In this document: positions 45,216 to 56,097 of the stretch, piece by piece
How positions within the stretch are numbered: the stretch's first letter is position 1
Layout of the letters: every line of letters starts with the position of its first letter
Assembly: GCA_963932145.1 (NCBI GenBank)
Contig: OZ010593.1
Span: forward strand, 36,345,411-36,409,410
Length of the DNA: 64,000 bases
From: Acanthosepion lycidas
Taxonomy: Eukaryota > Mollusca > Cephalopoda > Sepiida > Sepiidae
Direction of reading: 5' to 3'
Position numbers and translations under genes: made by a program
Notes under the pieces: generated by a model
What the model was told of the DNA's origin: nothing
Seen by the model: only the letters and a program-made list of their open reading frames with translations
Databases searched by the model: none

Positions 45216-46255
45216 AATGAGAAGGAAAACTCTGAACAGCAAGAAACTATTCCACTATCGCTCCGAAAAAGGGGTAATTAACAGATGCTCAAGAAAAGGA
45301 AGATGTGGAGAATAATGTTCTCTCTTGTCCTGAAGGGAGATTAGTTTTTCGATAAAGAAAATCGTTTAATATAAAGTGCGTCATTTTCTTTCAATGTTAT
45401 TTCGCTTATGTTATATCAATCATATTTCCCTTACGAAATTTCAATAAAAAATGTCCAAACTTTATAAATCTCTACATTTAGGGAGTAGCTAATAATCGCG
45501 ACCAAAATAATAGCCTTTTCAATTGTTAATTAGTTTATACTAAATAGACACTGCAAAATGTTTCAAATGAAGATAGCCAAGCGCTGATAAGAAAAGTATC
45601 GGTGCTAAAAGACTGGAAACTTCATATCAAATGATAAAAGTGTTTGATTTTGGAGGCATCGTGTCTGATATTATTTCTCCATAGAATATATTGGTAACGA
45701 TTACTTGCAACACACCATATTTGGTAAATAATATTTGGAAGAATGTCATTCAGAGTGATTCTATGGAATATTTGGGTGGACGGAGATATTTACTAAGATT
45801 AGTTTAGCAATGTTAAGACGGAATATAAAGGAGAGATCAGTAATATCGAAAACGACACCAGGTGTATTATTCAACAATACAATGTTCCGCAACAAGGCAA
45901 TAGGATATACCACAATCACACCCCACGGAGACTCAACTGCCACCTATCAAACTAGAACGCCATTATACACAATAAGCAGAATAAGAATCAGTCAGCTATT
46001 CACAAACAATATTAAAATACTAGCAAGAACAAACTGTAAAAACAGACACATGGTCCTCGAAACAAGTCATACAACAAAAACAACGAACTATAAATAAAAA
46101 CAATTATAATTTAAGAAACCACATCCTAAAATATACACTAAAAGAATAAATTTTAAATAAACAGACACACAAGTCACGCCTTACGTCACTGCACTCACTA
46201 GTACTACAACACTCATCATTTTTCTTCACGTACCCCTAAGAAAGACGAAAGCTTG
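45216..46255. other. Unrecognised DNA, possible 5' part of the LTR element
   Basis: The plus frame 45810-46097 (95 codons, Thr/Asn-rich) has no recognised domain. It lies directly before the gag remnant, so it could belong to the same LTR element, but no LTR or primer-binding site was identified. Confidence 0.3.
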
Positions 46256-46259
46256 AACA

Positions 46260-47000
46260 ATATCTCTTCCGAAATGAACTTTGAACAATTTCTGACAGAA
46301 GATCATCCTTATCTAAGGAGGAATATTTGTAATATGGTAAAGTTGCTCAATAAGATTACTTGACGCAAAATGTCTGTTGTCTTTAATAACGATAGCAGGG
46401 GACGTGGTAGATAACAATATATTTGAGAAAGAAATATTAAGTCTATCGGGGTACAAGAAATGCCCCAGCCACAAATCGAATTAGAAAAGGCCAGGATAAC
46501 CGTTAGAGCGGAAATTGAGAGGGCACACATAGAGTAGAAGGTTAGATTTAGGGAGCTGGAGATAAACAGGCAAAGTAACGAGGCAAGGAAACGAGAGTTC
46601 GACCTGACCAAACAAATTAGGCTTGTACCGAAGACGAGAGAGATGATTACTTTCCACACTTCAAGAAACCGCGATAAATTTTCAACTGGTTGAAAAATAC
46701 TTGGCCGATGCTGTTGCAAACTGTCTTATGCAGGAAAGCTCAGAAGACATACGCAGCCCTTTCAGTAGAGGATAGTGAAGTTTATGACCGAGTAAAATCA
46801 GCCATTCTACGAACTCGTTCCGGAAGTATACCGTCAAAGGTTCAGGAAATATAGGAAGATAGAGGCTCAAAAATATGTCGAGATTTTGCGAAAAAAAAAC
46901 CCACACATTTCAACAGAGGGAATACAGCAAGAAATATCGAAAACAATAAGGGAAAATTGAAGCAGTTAGTGTTGATCGAAGAGTTTAAAAACTGAAGCCA
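46260..47000 (+). pseudogene. Gypsy-type gag remnant
   Basis: Plus-strand translation starts with 'MNFEQFLTEDHPYLRRNI' and, in shifting frames, gives 'QIELEKARITVRAEIERA', a charged coiled-coil, then 'IRLVPKTRE', 'NTWPMLLQTVLCRKAQKTYA' (about 46690-46755) and 'YDRVKSAILRT' (46780-46815), then 'VPEVYRQRFRKYRK'. This is the gag order of Gypsy elements with a SCAN-like capsid segment. There are several frameshifts and stops. It would form the particle shell of the retrotransposon. Confidence 0.6.
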
Positions 47001-47039
47001 TTCCGCTACGAAATATTTGGGCCAAAATGGTAGAAAAGG

Positions 47040-47340
47040 TTCTTAACAGTTCTCTTTACCAAGGTGGGTTTACCAAGGGTCAAATTTTATGTCAAAGCTG
47101 TTTCAGCAAGTTGTCAAGCAACTTAGTTTTATTTCTATAAAAGCGAGCGCTTACCACCCACAGTTACATGGAGCTCTGCAAAGGTTTCACTCGCCCCTAA
47201 AGAATATGATGCGAACCAAATTGCTTAGTTAACCAGAAAAGTGAGACGCGTGCATTCCATTCCTGATGTTCGCAGCCCGCAAACAAGTGCAAGAATCTCT
47301 GGGATCTGCAGCCCGTTCGAACTTATATGTGTACACTCGT
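47040..47340 (+). pseudogene. Gypsy-type integrase core fragment
   Basis: 'FMSKLFQQVVKQLSF', 'SAYHPQLHGALQRFHSPLKN' and 'PFLMFAARKQVQESLG' follow the second half of the integrase core, including the catalytic Glu region, where QGALER becomes HGALQR with E replaced by Q. In-frame stops interrupt the domain. It lies only about 50 bases after the gag remnant, so protease, reverse transcriptase and the first half of integrase are missing between them. Confidence 0.65.
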
Positions 47341-47449
47341 GACGCGGCCCATTGCAATTGATAAAAAGAATGATATGAGTATTTGTTTTCTGACTACCTA
47401 GTCAGTCAACCATGCCACCTCAGGAAGTGGATGTGGGAAGAGCAAGAGC

Positions 47450-47700
47450 GATAGAACAACATCCTTAGCGAGTATTCTACAGTAGAAAAAGATGCCCTTG
47501 CACAAACAACTAGCTTACATTTCGAAAGTTATGTGACAGCGTTGCAGCCATCTATAGTTTTTTATATGGACCGTGTTAGTTTTTCTCAGTAAGATGGCAA
47601 AAATAGAATAGAGAGCAATTTACAAATTCAACATATTAAAGGCACCGAGAATAAATGCGCGGACGGTTTATCTCGTGTCTGACTGCACGCCGGCATACAG
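47450..47700 (+). pseudogene. Gypsy-type RNase H fragment, out of order
   Basis: 'YSTVEKDALAQ' (about 47471-47503, with one frame change), 'HFESYVTAL', 'VFYMDRVSFSQ' and 'IQHIKGTENKCADGLSRV' (about 47630-47680) match the end of the RNase H domain of Gypsy polyproteins. In intact elements RNase H comes before integrase; here it follows it. Confidence 0.6.
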
Positions 47701-47796
47701 AAAACTCACCATTTTTCTCAATTGTGTGGAGGGATGTGAGGATATTACACCAATATCTCTGAAATAATCCTTAGTAAATACTAGGGAAGTTGTGTA

Positions 47797-47860
47797 GTGA
47801 TCGATCGATCGATCGATCTCTCTCTGTCTCTCTCTCTCAATCTCTCTCTCTCTCTCTAGG
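47797..47860. repeat. (GATC)n and (CT)n tract
   Basis: Five GATC units, then CTCTCTGT/CTCT units. Confidence 0.95.
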
Positions 47861-48485
47861 CACTCAGGTTAAAGCCCGTGGAATCGAAAGGCATTGACCA
47901 CTAGGATCAAGGTCGCGTAGAGGCTAAAAAATAACTATATACGTGGAGTCACATGACTCAATATTCAGAATTACGCACGAAAGAAACGAACAAGTCAGTT
48001 GGAAAGACGAAACTCGAGGACATCTCATCTTCCATGAAATCACGATGCGAGGGGATTTACTGAAATGAAAAGAACGGATTCCATCATGAACTCCAAATAG
48101 TCCTACACAAAATTCAGTGGAGTTACTGATGGTCGACACGATAACGATCATTTCTAAATTGAAAGGAATCAACCTTAAGCAAAAGTAGCATAGAAGTAGA
48201 AATGACCACAACACGGGGTTGATTACTGTAAACGGAAAAGGAGGTAAAAAAATAACCCAATAACAGAACATTTTTACACGTGGGAAGAGAAAAGAAAAGA
48301 CAAAACCCTTAAAATATAAAAGTGACTCATACGAGAAAATAAGACGTTAATTATTATATAAAAGAAAAAGAAAACGGGAAAAAATGAAAGGAGAAAGATA
48401 TTACAACGGAGAGATTGAAGAAAAAGACAAAAATCTATCTGATTTCAATCAACTGAAAAAAGTTTCTTCTTTTTAGCTGCCGTCA
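47861..48485. other. Unrecognised DNA, purine-rich at its right end
   Basis: No gene recognised. 48240-48470 is rich in GAAAA words. The 115-codon minus frame at 47924-48271 shows no domain. Confidence 0.4.
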
Positions 48486-48489
48486 TTTC

Positions 48490-49050
48490 AGGATGTCAGC
48501 GATCATGGCTCTTCACCTACCTCTATCCCTTGCAGCACTCAACAAGTTCCTTCTCTCTGCCACCTCCCCCAGACCACGTTTTGTCAACTTCATGCTTAAG
48601 CCCGCTAGGTATGTCATGCGTTGTTTTCTCTTGTCTCTTTTTCCCTTGATTTGACCCGTGAGTATCAAATTCTCCAGGCCCTCCTTCCTCATTATATGTC
48701 CCAGAAACTTCAGCTGCCCCTTCCTGATGTTAAGTATAAGGCTCCTCCTTGTTTGCATCCTGTCTAAGACATCATCGTTGCTTATACACTCGGTCCATGA
48801 TATCCTTAACATCCTTCCGTAGAACCACACCTCCGTCACCTCGAGTCTCTTCTTCATCTTTGAGGAAATCGTCCAATATTCGCTGCCGTAATGAAGGACA
48901 GATATCACGTAACAGCTCAGTTTTCTTTTCTTTGTTACCAAAGAAATCCACCTGTCTCGTAATACTCTGCCTAGCGTTTGGAATGCGTCCTTGGCCATCC
49001 CGATATGTCTACGGATCTCAGTGACACAGTTACCATGCTCTGTGAATTTT
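48490..49050 (-). pseudogene. LINE reverse transcriptase C-terminal region (RTE-like)
   Basis: The minus frame 48513-49160 carries, after a poly-A-derived Lys run, 'CVTEIRRHIGMAKDAFQTL', 'LSCYVISVLHYGSEYWTI', 'RRLEV..WFYGRMLRISWTE'-like blocks, 'RKGQLKFLGHIMRKEGLENL' and 'AERRNLLSAARDRGR'. This is the C-terminal part, after the palm, of the endonuclease-reverse transcriptase proteins common in invertebrates. The 'LGHIMR' and 'ISWTE' blocks are diagnostic. It is long and open (about 180 codons without a stop), so this piece is younger than other fragments here. The palm and endonuclease are missing; the 5' side is a T-rich tract. Confidence 0.8.
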
Positions 49051-49627
49051 TTTTTTGTTTGTTTTTTGTTTTTTGTTTTTTTTGTTTTTTGTTGTTTTTC
49101 TCTTTCTTTTTTGCACACACCGCATACATTATTTTTATATGCAAATATTATTTGTTTCAAATTGTTTTATGTATAATTAAAATTCCGTGGCCTTTTACAT
49201 TTATGTTTATAGTTTGTCTCTCTTGGTCTTCCGCATTCACGTGTTTTTTTGACTCTGTGAGAGAAATAAACTATCATAGTTGAATCCAAGTTATATCCTT
49301 GGCAAATGATGCACTTTGTTCCTTGCTTTTGTTTTCTTATTTATGCTCCGACTCTCGTGCGTCGTCATACATGTGTTCATTTATATGTTTATGTATATTG
49401 TTTGCGTATGTAGTTATATATGTGTATACAGAAATAATAAAAAGTCCCTGAATTAAAATCATACAATACCAAACAGCTCTGATATAACAAGCAAACACAG
49501 AGACATACAGATTCTCTTCAAGTGTCAAGCCAGAATGTGATAAGCTAGAGAAATAAATACAATACGACAAGAAGCTTATCCTCAGATATCCCAACATAAT
49601 TTTGTCTCTAATTTAGTCGCACCGATG
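49051..49627. other. T-rich tract and unrecognised DNA
   Basis: GTTTTTT units at 49047-49100 give Phe-rich artefact frames. No gene recognised in the rest. Confidence 0.5.
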
Positions 49628-49678
49628 ACGCCAAAGAGAACATAAGTGTTTCTTTGGCGAAGCGCGTCTTTCACTAAC
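49628..49678 (+). other. Hammerhead-like hairpin with long stem II
   Basis: CCGATGA is followed by a perfect nine-pair stem (CGCCAAAGA and TCTTTGGCG), then AAGCGCGTC. The layout is that of a hammerhead core, but the first box has C for T and the GAAA box reads GAAG, so it is at best a dead relative. Confidence 0.35.
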
Positions 49679-49695
49679 AATTTTCCACTTTCAAA

Positions 49696-49698
<3 letters not shown>

Positions 49699-49753
<55 letters not shown>
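49699..49753. repeat. (TA)n microsatellite
   Basis: About 27 TA units. Confidence 0.95.
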
Positions 49754-49755
<2 letters not shown>

Positions 49756-49939
49756 TTATGTGCACATTTGAAACTCCGAGTTGTGCAATCAACGTAGGCT
49801 ATTATGTATATTTTTAATATATTAAATAGCCCTGTCATTTAAGATTGAGAAATCCGTTTTTCTTTCACTATAGGGTTTATAGAGATATGTATTTGTATAC
49901 GAACGCTTGCTCGTGCATTTATCTATACTTATCCATTTG

Positions 49940-49941
<2 letters not shown>

Positions 49942-49992
<51 letters not shown>
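49942..49992. repeat. (TA)n microsatellite
   Basis: About 25 TA units. Confidence 0.95.
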
Positions 49993-49995
<3 letters not shown>

Positions 49996-50370
49996 CAACT
50001 TGTACGCAGAAAATATATCATAAATATGAATGTATGTATGCGTGCATCTATATCTATGTATATATGATTTAAATTTTAGCAAGAATCCTACGTAAAAGTG
50101 ATATTTTGTGAAAAAACAGAAATCGAATCCACCGTTCATATGATCAATGTGACTTATGCTCTGTCACGATTTGGTTGAAACAAAATTCATATTTCTGATG
50201 ACTTTTCACCATGGGATAAACATGTCAAAATTGTTTCCCAAATTTTTGTCTATATTTACTTAATGTACATAAGGAAATTTACTATATGGGCATAAGTGTT
50301 CAAGTGATCGTGACACTGAGTGTTATCACGCATAATATTCCTTATTACTTTCTTTCCTTTTTTCCCCCTC

Positions 50371-50372
50371 TT

Positions 50373-50413
<41 letters not shown>
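50371..50413. repeat. (CT)n(TA)n microsatellite
   Basis: CT units to about 50384, then TA units. Confidence 0.95.
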
Positions 50414-50415
<2 letters not shown>

Positions 50416-52685
50416 CTGTGCGTATGAATGTACTGAAAAGAGTCCGATATCTCCTTCTTTTGTAAATAGGTCGAATCGAAGATTTTTCATCGAACTCTCA
50501 TACATAGATAGCATGCATGTGTTAACTAAATAAGACGTCAGATATATCGGTAGAAAGCATGTAGAATATTCATTAGATTCGTTTTCAAATGACAACGAGG
50601 GAAATTGCTGTAAGGTGAACATCGAGAATAAATGATTCAGTATGAAGATCAGGCGAAACACATGAAAGAAATTGAGAGAAAAAAATGGACAGAAAAACCG
50701 AAAGAAGAAATGAATGATTGACTTTTGAAAATAAGAATTTCCTATAGGGTGGGGAAGAGTATGGGCGGCCCATGTTGATTAAATCAATCAAATTGAAAAT
50801 TGAAGCATGGAATTTGTTTCTGTTAATTTTTTTTTTTTTTTTTTTTTTCATTTCGTTCCCCTATTTCTGAAATTGCATCTTTTTCCATTACCGTCATAAT
50901 TATGGCATATTTAATATAATTTCTACTTAGTCTTTTGGGTTTATTTGATTTTATTATTCCCTTTTCTGCTGAAATATTTTACAAGATAAACGAAGCAAAT
51001 ATTTGAAAATTGCATATAGTCATTATATTATTTCTTTATATTTTTATATTTTTTCTTTTCAAAAACGAAATTAATATCGGACATTTTAGTCATAACAATG
51101 CTAATAAAAACATATTCCCAATTTACAAATTCTTTTTCATCTTACTTAAATTGACTTGCCCTTGTTATTTTCAAAACTGGAGACCTTGAGAAGGTATCGT
51201 TCCCAAAATGGTGTTTTTAATTTTTAAGAGTCATGTTTGTTCGGGGAAATAATGCAAATCTAAAAATCTTACCTGTTGTAATCTTGTGAAATGAAGCCAA
51301 AATGACTATTTATCTGGTGAATTACGATTCCAATTGGAAGCACTTAAATAACTTCAGTTCATTTTTTTTTTGTATTTGGTGTCTTCATCAGTTCTCTTTC
51401 GCTCATCTTTTTTTTCTATATAACATTTGTTCTGTTTTTATTTTTTTCACTAATCTCATATTTTTCTCCAGTAAAAGTTCATTTAATCTTTCTTTCTTCC
51501 TTTATCCTTTTGTTTTACTTTCGATTACTTCTTTAATATTCTTTCCTTTAAATTTTAGCATATTCTTTTTTTGTTCTACATTTTCTCTTACTTTATAAAT
51601 CAGATTTATTTCCTTTTCGCTTTAATTTCTTTCTTTATTGTTTTCCTCTTCTTTATTTGAATTATTCTTCTTATACTTAGATATGCGTAGCTTAGTAGTT
51701 ATGGGTGCAGAGAGTGGGAGAGTTGAGACGAGCTCAACATCCAGTCAAGTATCTTAAGTTCGCTTCTGGACAAATATTCTTGAAAAGGTACGAATCCATC
51801 TTTTTTTGTAGAAACACCCTCCTAGAGCTTTGTATTTGGATGGAAATCAATCTAGAAGAAGAAGAAATCGGAATTCAAAATCCGTTGGTTATGGGGCAAA
51901 AAACTCCACCTCTAAAACTTATTCGCTATTGTAACATCAGGCATCAATTCAGCGAGATGAGACTGTGTCCCCAAGTGCATTCATGATACTTGATCTTTTT
52001 TTTCCTTCATAAATTACTCACCCGAGGTTTTATGTTCACTCTGTTTAGACAAATGTGCGGAATAAAGAAAAGAGTGTCTGAAGAAAATATCGTCTTCAAT
52101 TTTACAATAAAAAAATCTAGATGAAGCTAATAACTCGAAACTTCAAAAATAAGGGAAACGTTTCCTCTCCGAACTTCGGTAAGTCGAAAGAATATGTAGT
52201 TTGAATGTATTTTATTACAAATACAATGACTGAAATAATATTCCTGAAAATGTCTGCAGTAATCAACAAAATTTATCTAAAACAAACGGACTGTATATGA
52301 AACCTGAGGATAATCAATAAAAATGAAAATACTAGATCGTAATATTTATGGAATTAAAGAAAATATTTGAGTCAGAACTCCAGAAAAGCGCTAGAAGATC
52401 GATTGTAATCCCATGCGCCGATTTAAAACATTTAATCGGAATTAATAAGCGTGTTTTTATATCTCTTTGTATACAAATTCATCTTCGTTTGTCAGTATTG
52501 CAAGCGAATATTTGAGTGCGACAATGTCTTTATGCGTGTAATAGATTCAACATTTTTGTCATTCTTCTTCTTGCCAAATTCGATTTGTTGTCTCGACTTG
52601 AAGACAAAACGTGTTGTAGCGTGCAATTGTTTACCATTAAATCAGAAAAGATTGTTTGAGTGGATGGAATTTCAGGTAGTCGTTG
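50414..52685. other. Unrecognised intergenic DNA
   Basis: 50820-51680 is T-rich with Phe-rich artefact frames. The 93-codon plus frame 51705-51986 has no domain; an A-box-like GTAGCTTAGTAGTTA precedes it near 51688. The frame 52451-52750 ends in the polypurine repeat. No gene can be supported. Confidence 0.4.
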
Positions 52686-53200
52686 CCATTGAAATAGAAG
52701 AAGAGAAAGACAGAAGGAGAGAAAGAGAGAAAATAAAAGACAGCAAATGAAACAACACAAGGAAATGAAAGAAAAAATGAAAGAGAGAAAATGAAAGACA
52801 AATAGACAGAAAATGAACGAACGAAAATAAAAGGGAGAAAATGAAAGACATAAAATTAAAGAAAGTTAATGAAAGACTGAAAGACGAAAAATGAAAATGG
52901 AAAATAAAAGAAAGAAAAGGGAACACAGAAAATGAACGACAGAAAGAGAGAAAATGAAAGACACGAAAACAAAATGAAAGAAAGAAAAAGAAAGACGAAA
53001 ATGAAAGAAAGAAAAAGAAAGACGAAAATGAAAGACAGAAAGAGAGAAAATGAAAGACATAAAAACAAAATAAAAGAAAGAAAAAGAAAGACGAAAATGA
53101 AAGACAGAGAGAAAATGAAGGACACAAAAACAAAATGAAAGAAAGAAAAAGAAAGACGAAAATGAAAGCCAGAAAGAGAGAAAATGAAATAAAGTAGAAA
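52686..53200. repeat. Polypurine tandem array of GAAAGA(C)/AAAATGAAAG units
   Basis: Degenerate units such as GAAAGAAAGAAAAAGAAAGACG and AAAATGAAAGACAGAAAGAG recur about every 30-90 bases. The 250-codon Phe/Ser/Leu-rich minus frame (52672-53424) and the Lys/Glu/Arg-rich plus frame are products of the array, not genes. Confidence 0.85.
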
Positions 53201-54180
53201 TAAAGGATGAAAAGTATTAAAAGAAAAGTAGTAGAAGTAGAAGTATGGCCAGAGATGGAAGAGAAGAATTGAATGGAGTGAAAGGAAAAGTAAAAAGTAA
53301 TGTCGAAAAATTGTCTTAACACTAATGGATAAAGTCTTGCCATAAATAAAAAAAAAAACAAAAAAATGTAGAAATATATTGTTAATTTGTTGAAGGTTGT
53401 ATTTCTCAAAGAAAGAAATAACAATAAAAAAGATGAAGAAGATAGAAAGAAGATAAAATTTTAAGAAGCTGATAACAAAGGAAAGAAATTATGAGAAATT
53501 GAAGAGGAAAACGTCGGAATGAAATATAGTAGAAAAACAAAGCGGTTGAAGTGGTGAGTAAACATAATAAGAAAAAGGGGGAAAGAAAGAGATGTGATAA
53601 AAACACGTGTTGAACAAAGAATTCAAGGGAAAATGTAGAAAATAATTAAAGGGAAAAATACATATAAGAAAAATGAGAAATAACAATGATGAAAAGAAAA
53701 ATGAGACAAAGTATAAAAGAGAAATGGAAAGAAAAAATGTCGGAAGAAACTGAAGAAATAAAAAAAATATGGCGAATGAAATGTTAATTTGAGTGAAGTA
53801 AATAATTAAAGAAAAGAAATGAATAAGTAAAACAGTAAAAACGAAGAACAATGATGAAGAAAAGAATGACAAACGAATGAAACTTAATAAAAAAAACAAT
53901 TACCTCAAAATGCTTAAAAAATAATGAAAGCCAAAAAAATGAAATTATTCAAGAAAAAAAGAAAAATAAAGGATAATGCTTGGGAAAAAAGTTGTGAAAA
54001 CATCAGGCAGATTTATTTTAATCACACAGAAATGTCATTATTCAAGAAAAAAACTAAATCGAAACTCATCTGGCGCAAATAACGAATTAAACTAGAATTT
54101 TGGATAGACATAGAAAAATCGAAGTAAACCTACCAACAATATGCCAGACAACAGCAAAGAAAATCAGAAAACAACTATAA
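53201..54180. other. Purine-rich block right of the array
   Basis: The same strand skew continues with GAAGAAA and AAATGAGAAA words but without a clear period. Phe-rich minus frames (53489-53899) are skew artefacts. Confidence 0.6.
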
Positions 54181-55127
54181 GTACATTATCTGCATTTACT
54201 ATTCTTCTATTGTTACGCGATAAATTATTACAAAATATGAGAACAGTCTAGAATATTTGGCTAACAAGTAAGCTGTATTTCCCGGTGCGAAGTTTGGAAA
54301 TTATAATAAATAGTAAACCCATTTTCTTCATGTCGAAACGCAAACAATCAAAAAAAAATGTTATTACTGTCAGTATTCTTAGATAAATCTGACACAATAT
54401 CTTCGGTGTGATGAACCCTTGACAATGATATTAACGTAAATCCTTCCAAAGTGTTCTAAAATGGCCTCAAGCTGGCTTAAAATAAAGTTTTATTGTTAAA
54501 ATATTTATGTTCTTATTAAGAGGAAAAACCAATGTAGAGGCTCCTTTAAGACAGTCCTAAAGTATAATTTTTTGTTTTTAAATGCCAAAATTAAACCATT
54601 GTTCGATACATATAACTCTGTATTATTTTATTAATTGTTAATAATTTCTAGAATGTTAGAAATTTTGGTTAAAAATATTATTTTTATTTGTCAGCGGCTG
54701 AGCCAAAGATTACTCTGGGAAAGATTAGAGTTTTTTTGCAGTAATAAGCACATTCTTTTAGAAAATTCTTGCAAAAATCAAATAATTGTCGGATTTTAAT
54801 GAAACTCACAGGCGCTATTCACAGATGAATGAAATATTTTTTTAAATGTTTTTTTTAGAAAATCTTTGTAATAATATTTTTTATATATCCGTTACACCCA
54901 TTTACTTTATTTTATGAAATTTCGAGAAATTAAAATTTCAACCTCTTCATATTAATAATTAAATCATTGGAAAATTTAAATCATCATTTTTTTTTTTTTT
55001 TTTTTACTAAACTGAAATACCATTTACCTAAAATCTGCTCTGAATCGTAAATAAAAATGCATGCAATAAAACTGACATTATTTCATTAGAAAACCTTTTA
55101 TTTGCTTTTATAAAGAAAATATATTTA
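54181..55127. other. AT-rich DNA left of the PLE end
   Basis: Contains one member of a direct repeat (54542-54626). No coding domain recognised. Confidence 0.45.
54542..54626. repeat. Direct repeat E, copy 1, flanking the PLE end
   Basis: TTTAAGACAGTCCTAAA, AAATGCCAAAAT and GTTCGATACATATA recur in the same order at 56175-56267. The two copies bracket the PLE endonuclease remnant and the tRNA-headed element, like terminal repeats of a PLE unit. Confidence 0.7.
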
Positions 55128-55640
55128 AAACTTTATTATGATGTTAAATAAAGTATTTATTATAAAAATATTGAATCCAGAACGAAAAATTAATAATATT
55201 AATGAACAATTATGTAACTGCAGAAATCCCATAAATTGTCATTTGCAAACAAATGTCTTACAGAATCTACAGTTTACCAATATACTTTTTCATCTATTGA
55301 AAATACAGGTATTAAAAAAATTTATATTGGTAGCACTAAAATTTATTTTAAATTAAGATGGAACCATCATCTTATCTCCTTCAAAAACAATAGGTATCGT
55401 AACCAAACAATCGCTCACTAAATATTTTTGGCATTTAAATGAAACAAATAAATGTTATTATTAATAAAACGAGAACATGTAGGTCATTAAGTGACCAGTG
55501 TCCTCTATGCCTACATGAAAAGTTATATAGTATTAAGTTTCTTATAAATAAAAATTTATTAAATCAACAAAACGAACTTTTAAGTAAATGTTGGATGCGC
55601 ACTGCTGATGAGTTCCAAATATAGGACGAAATGGCCGTCC
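55128..55640 (+). pseudogene. Penelope-like GIY-YIG endonuclease remnant
   Basis: In three overlapping frames: 'NNINEQLCNCRNPINCHLQT' (Cys-rich zinc-binding linker), 'ANKCLTESTVYQYTF', 'KKIYIGSTKIYFKLRWNHH' (YIG box, and the Arg of the GIY-YIG fold), 'SFKNNRYRNQT', then 'CPLCLHEKLYSIKF' and 'NELLSKCW'. This Cys linker plus GIY-YIG order is the C-terminal endonuclease that makes the nick for PLE insertion. The first GIY triplet has decayed, and there are at least two frameshifts. No reverse transcriptase precedes it. Its last codons overlap the hammerhead at 55599-55645. Confidence 0.75.
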
Positions 55641-55645
55641 AGTGC
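55599..55645 (+). ncRNA. Hammerhead ribozyme at the PLE 3' end
   Basis: Stem I GCACTG (55599-55604) pairs perfectly with CAGTGC (55640-55645). The core CTGATGA (55605-55611), stem II GTTC/GGAC with loop CAAATATA, GAAA (55628-55631), three-pair stem III (ATG/CGT with one G-U, loop GC) and the cleavage triplet GTC (55637-55639) are all present. Very short stem III is typical of the hammerheads described in Penelope-like elements. Cleavage would fall after C55639. The motif lies inside the last codons of the endonuclease frame. Confidence 0.85.
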
Positions 55646-55730
55646 TTTCTGCATTCTGTTGAGGTTTCTTTCAGACTCAATGAATTACTTAAAATATAAT
55701 TATCAAATCCTCCTAATAATTTCTATCATG
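55646..55730 (+). repeat. PLE 3' tail, copy 1
   Basis: TTTCTGCATTCTGTTGAGGT through AATTATCAAATCCTCCTAAT is repeated after the second hammerhead at 56029-56102 with few changes. Confidence 0.85.
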
Positions 55731-55906
55731 TGTACATCATTGCTTGAACCGGCTTCTAATGCTCTAGAGTGAGCGGCTTGGTGATAGTAGTCGTGGCTCC
55801 AGGAGGCACAGTCCTATGGTTACAGAGAACTCAGTAAGAGTACCACCACGGAATATGTGAGCGAGCGGCGCTATATTGAGTCTGATTTGCAATCTCTTCG
55901 TCACCG

Positions 55907-56097
55907 GGGCCCGGTGGAACAGTTGGTATGATGTTGTTTGACAACCTATCTGTCAGGGTTTCAATTCTCGGTAGTGGATGCGCACTGCTGATGAGTCCCA
56001 AATATACGACGAAACGACCGTCCAGTGCTTTCTGAATTCTGTTGAGGTTTCTTTCAGACACGAAGAATTACTTAAAAAATAATTATCAAATCCTCCT

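Noticed and set aside
45810-46097. 95-codon Thr/Asn-rich frame as a host gene
   Set aside because: No recognisable domain, low-complexity composition and location next to a Gypsy gag remnant; evidence is too thin for a gene call.
52672-53424. 250-codon minus-strand open frame rich in Phe, Ser and Leu that looks like a multi-pass membrane protein
   Set aside because: It is the translation of a polypurine tandem array read on the opposite strand; no domain is present and neighbouring frames show the same periodic pattern.
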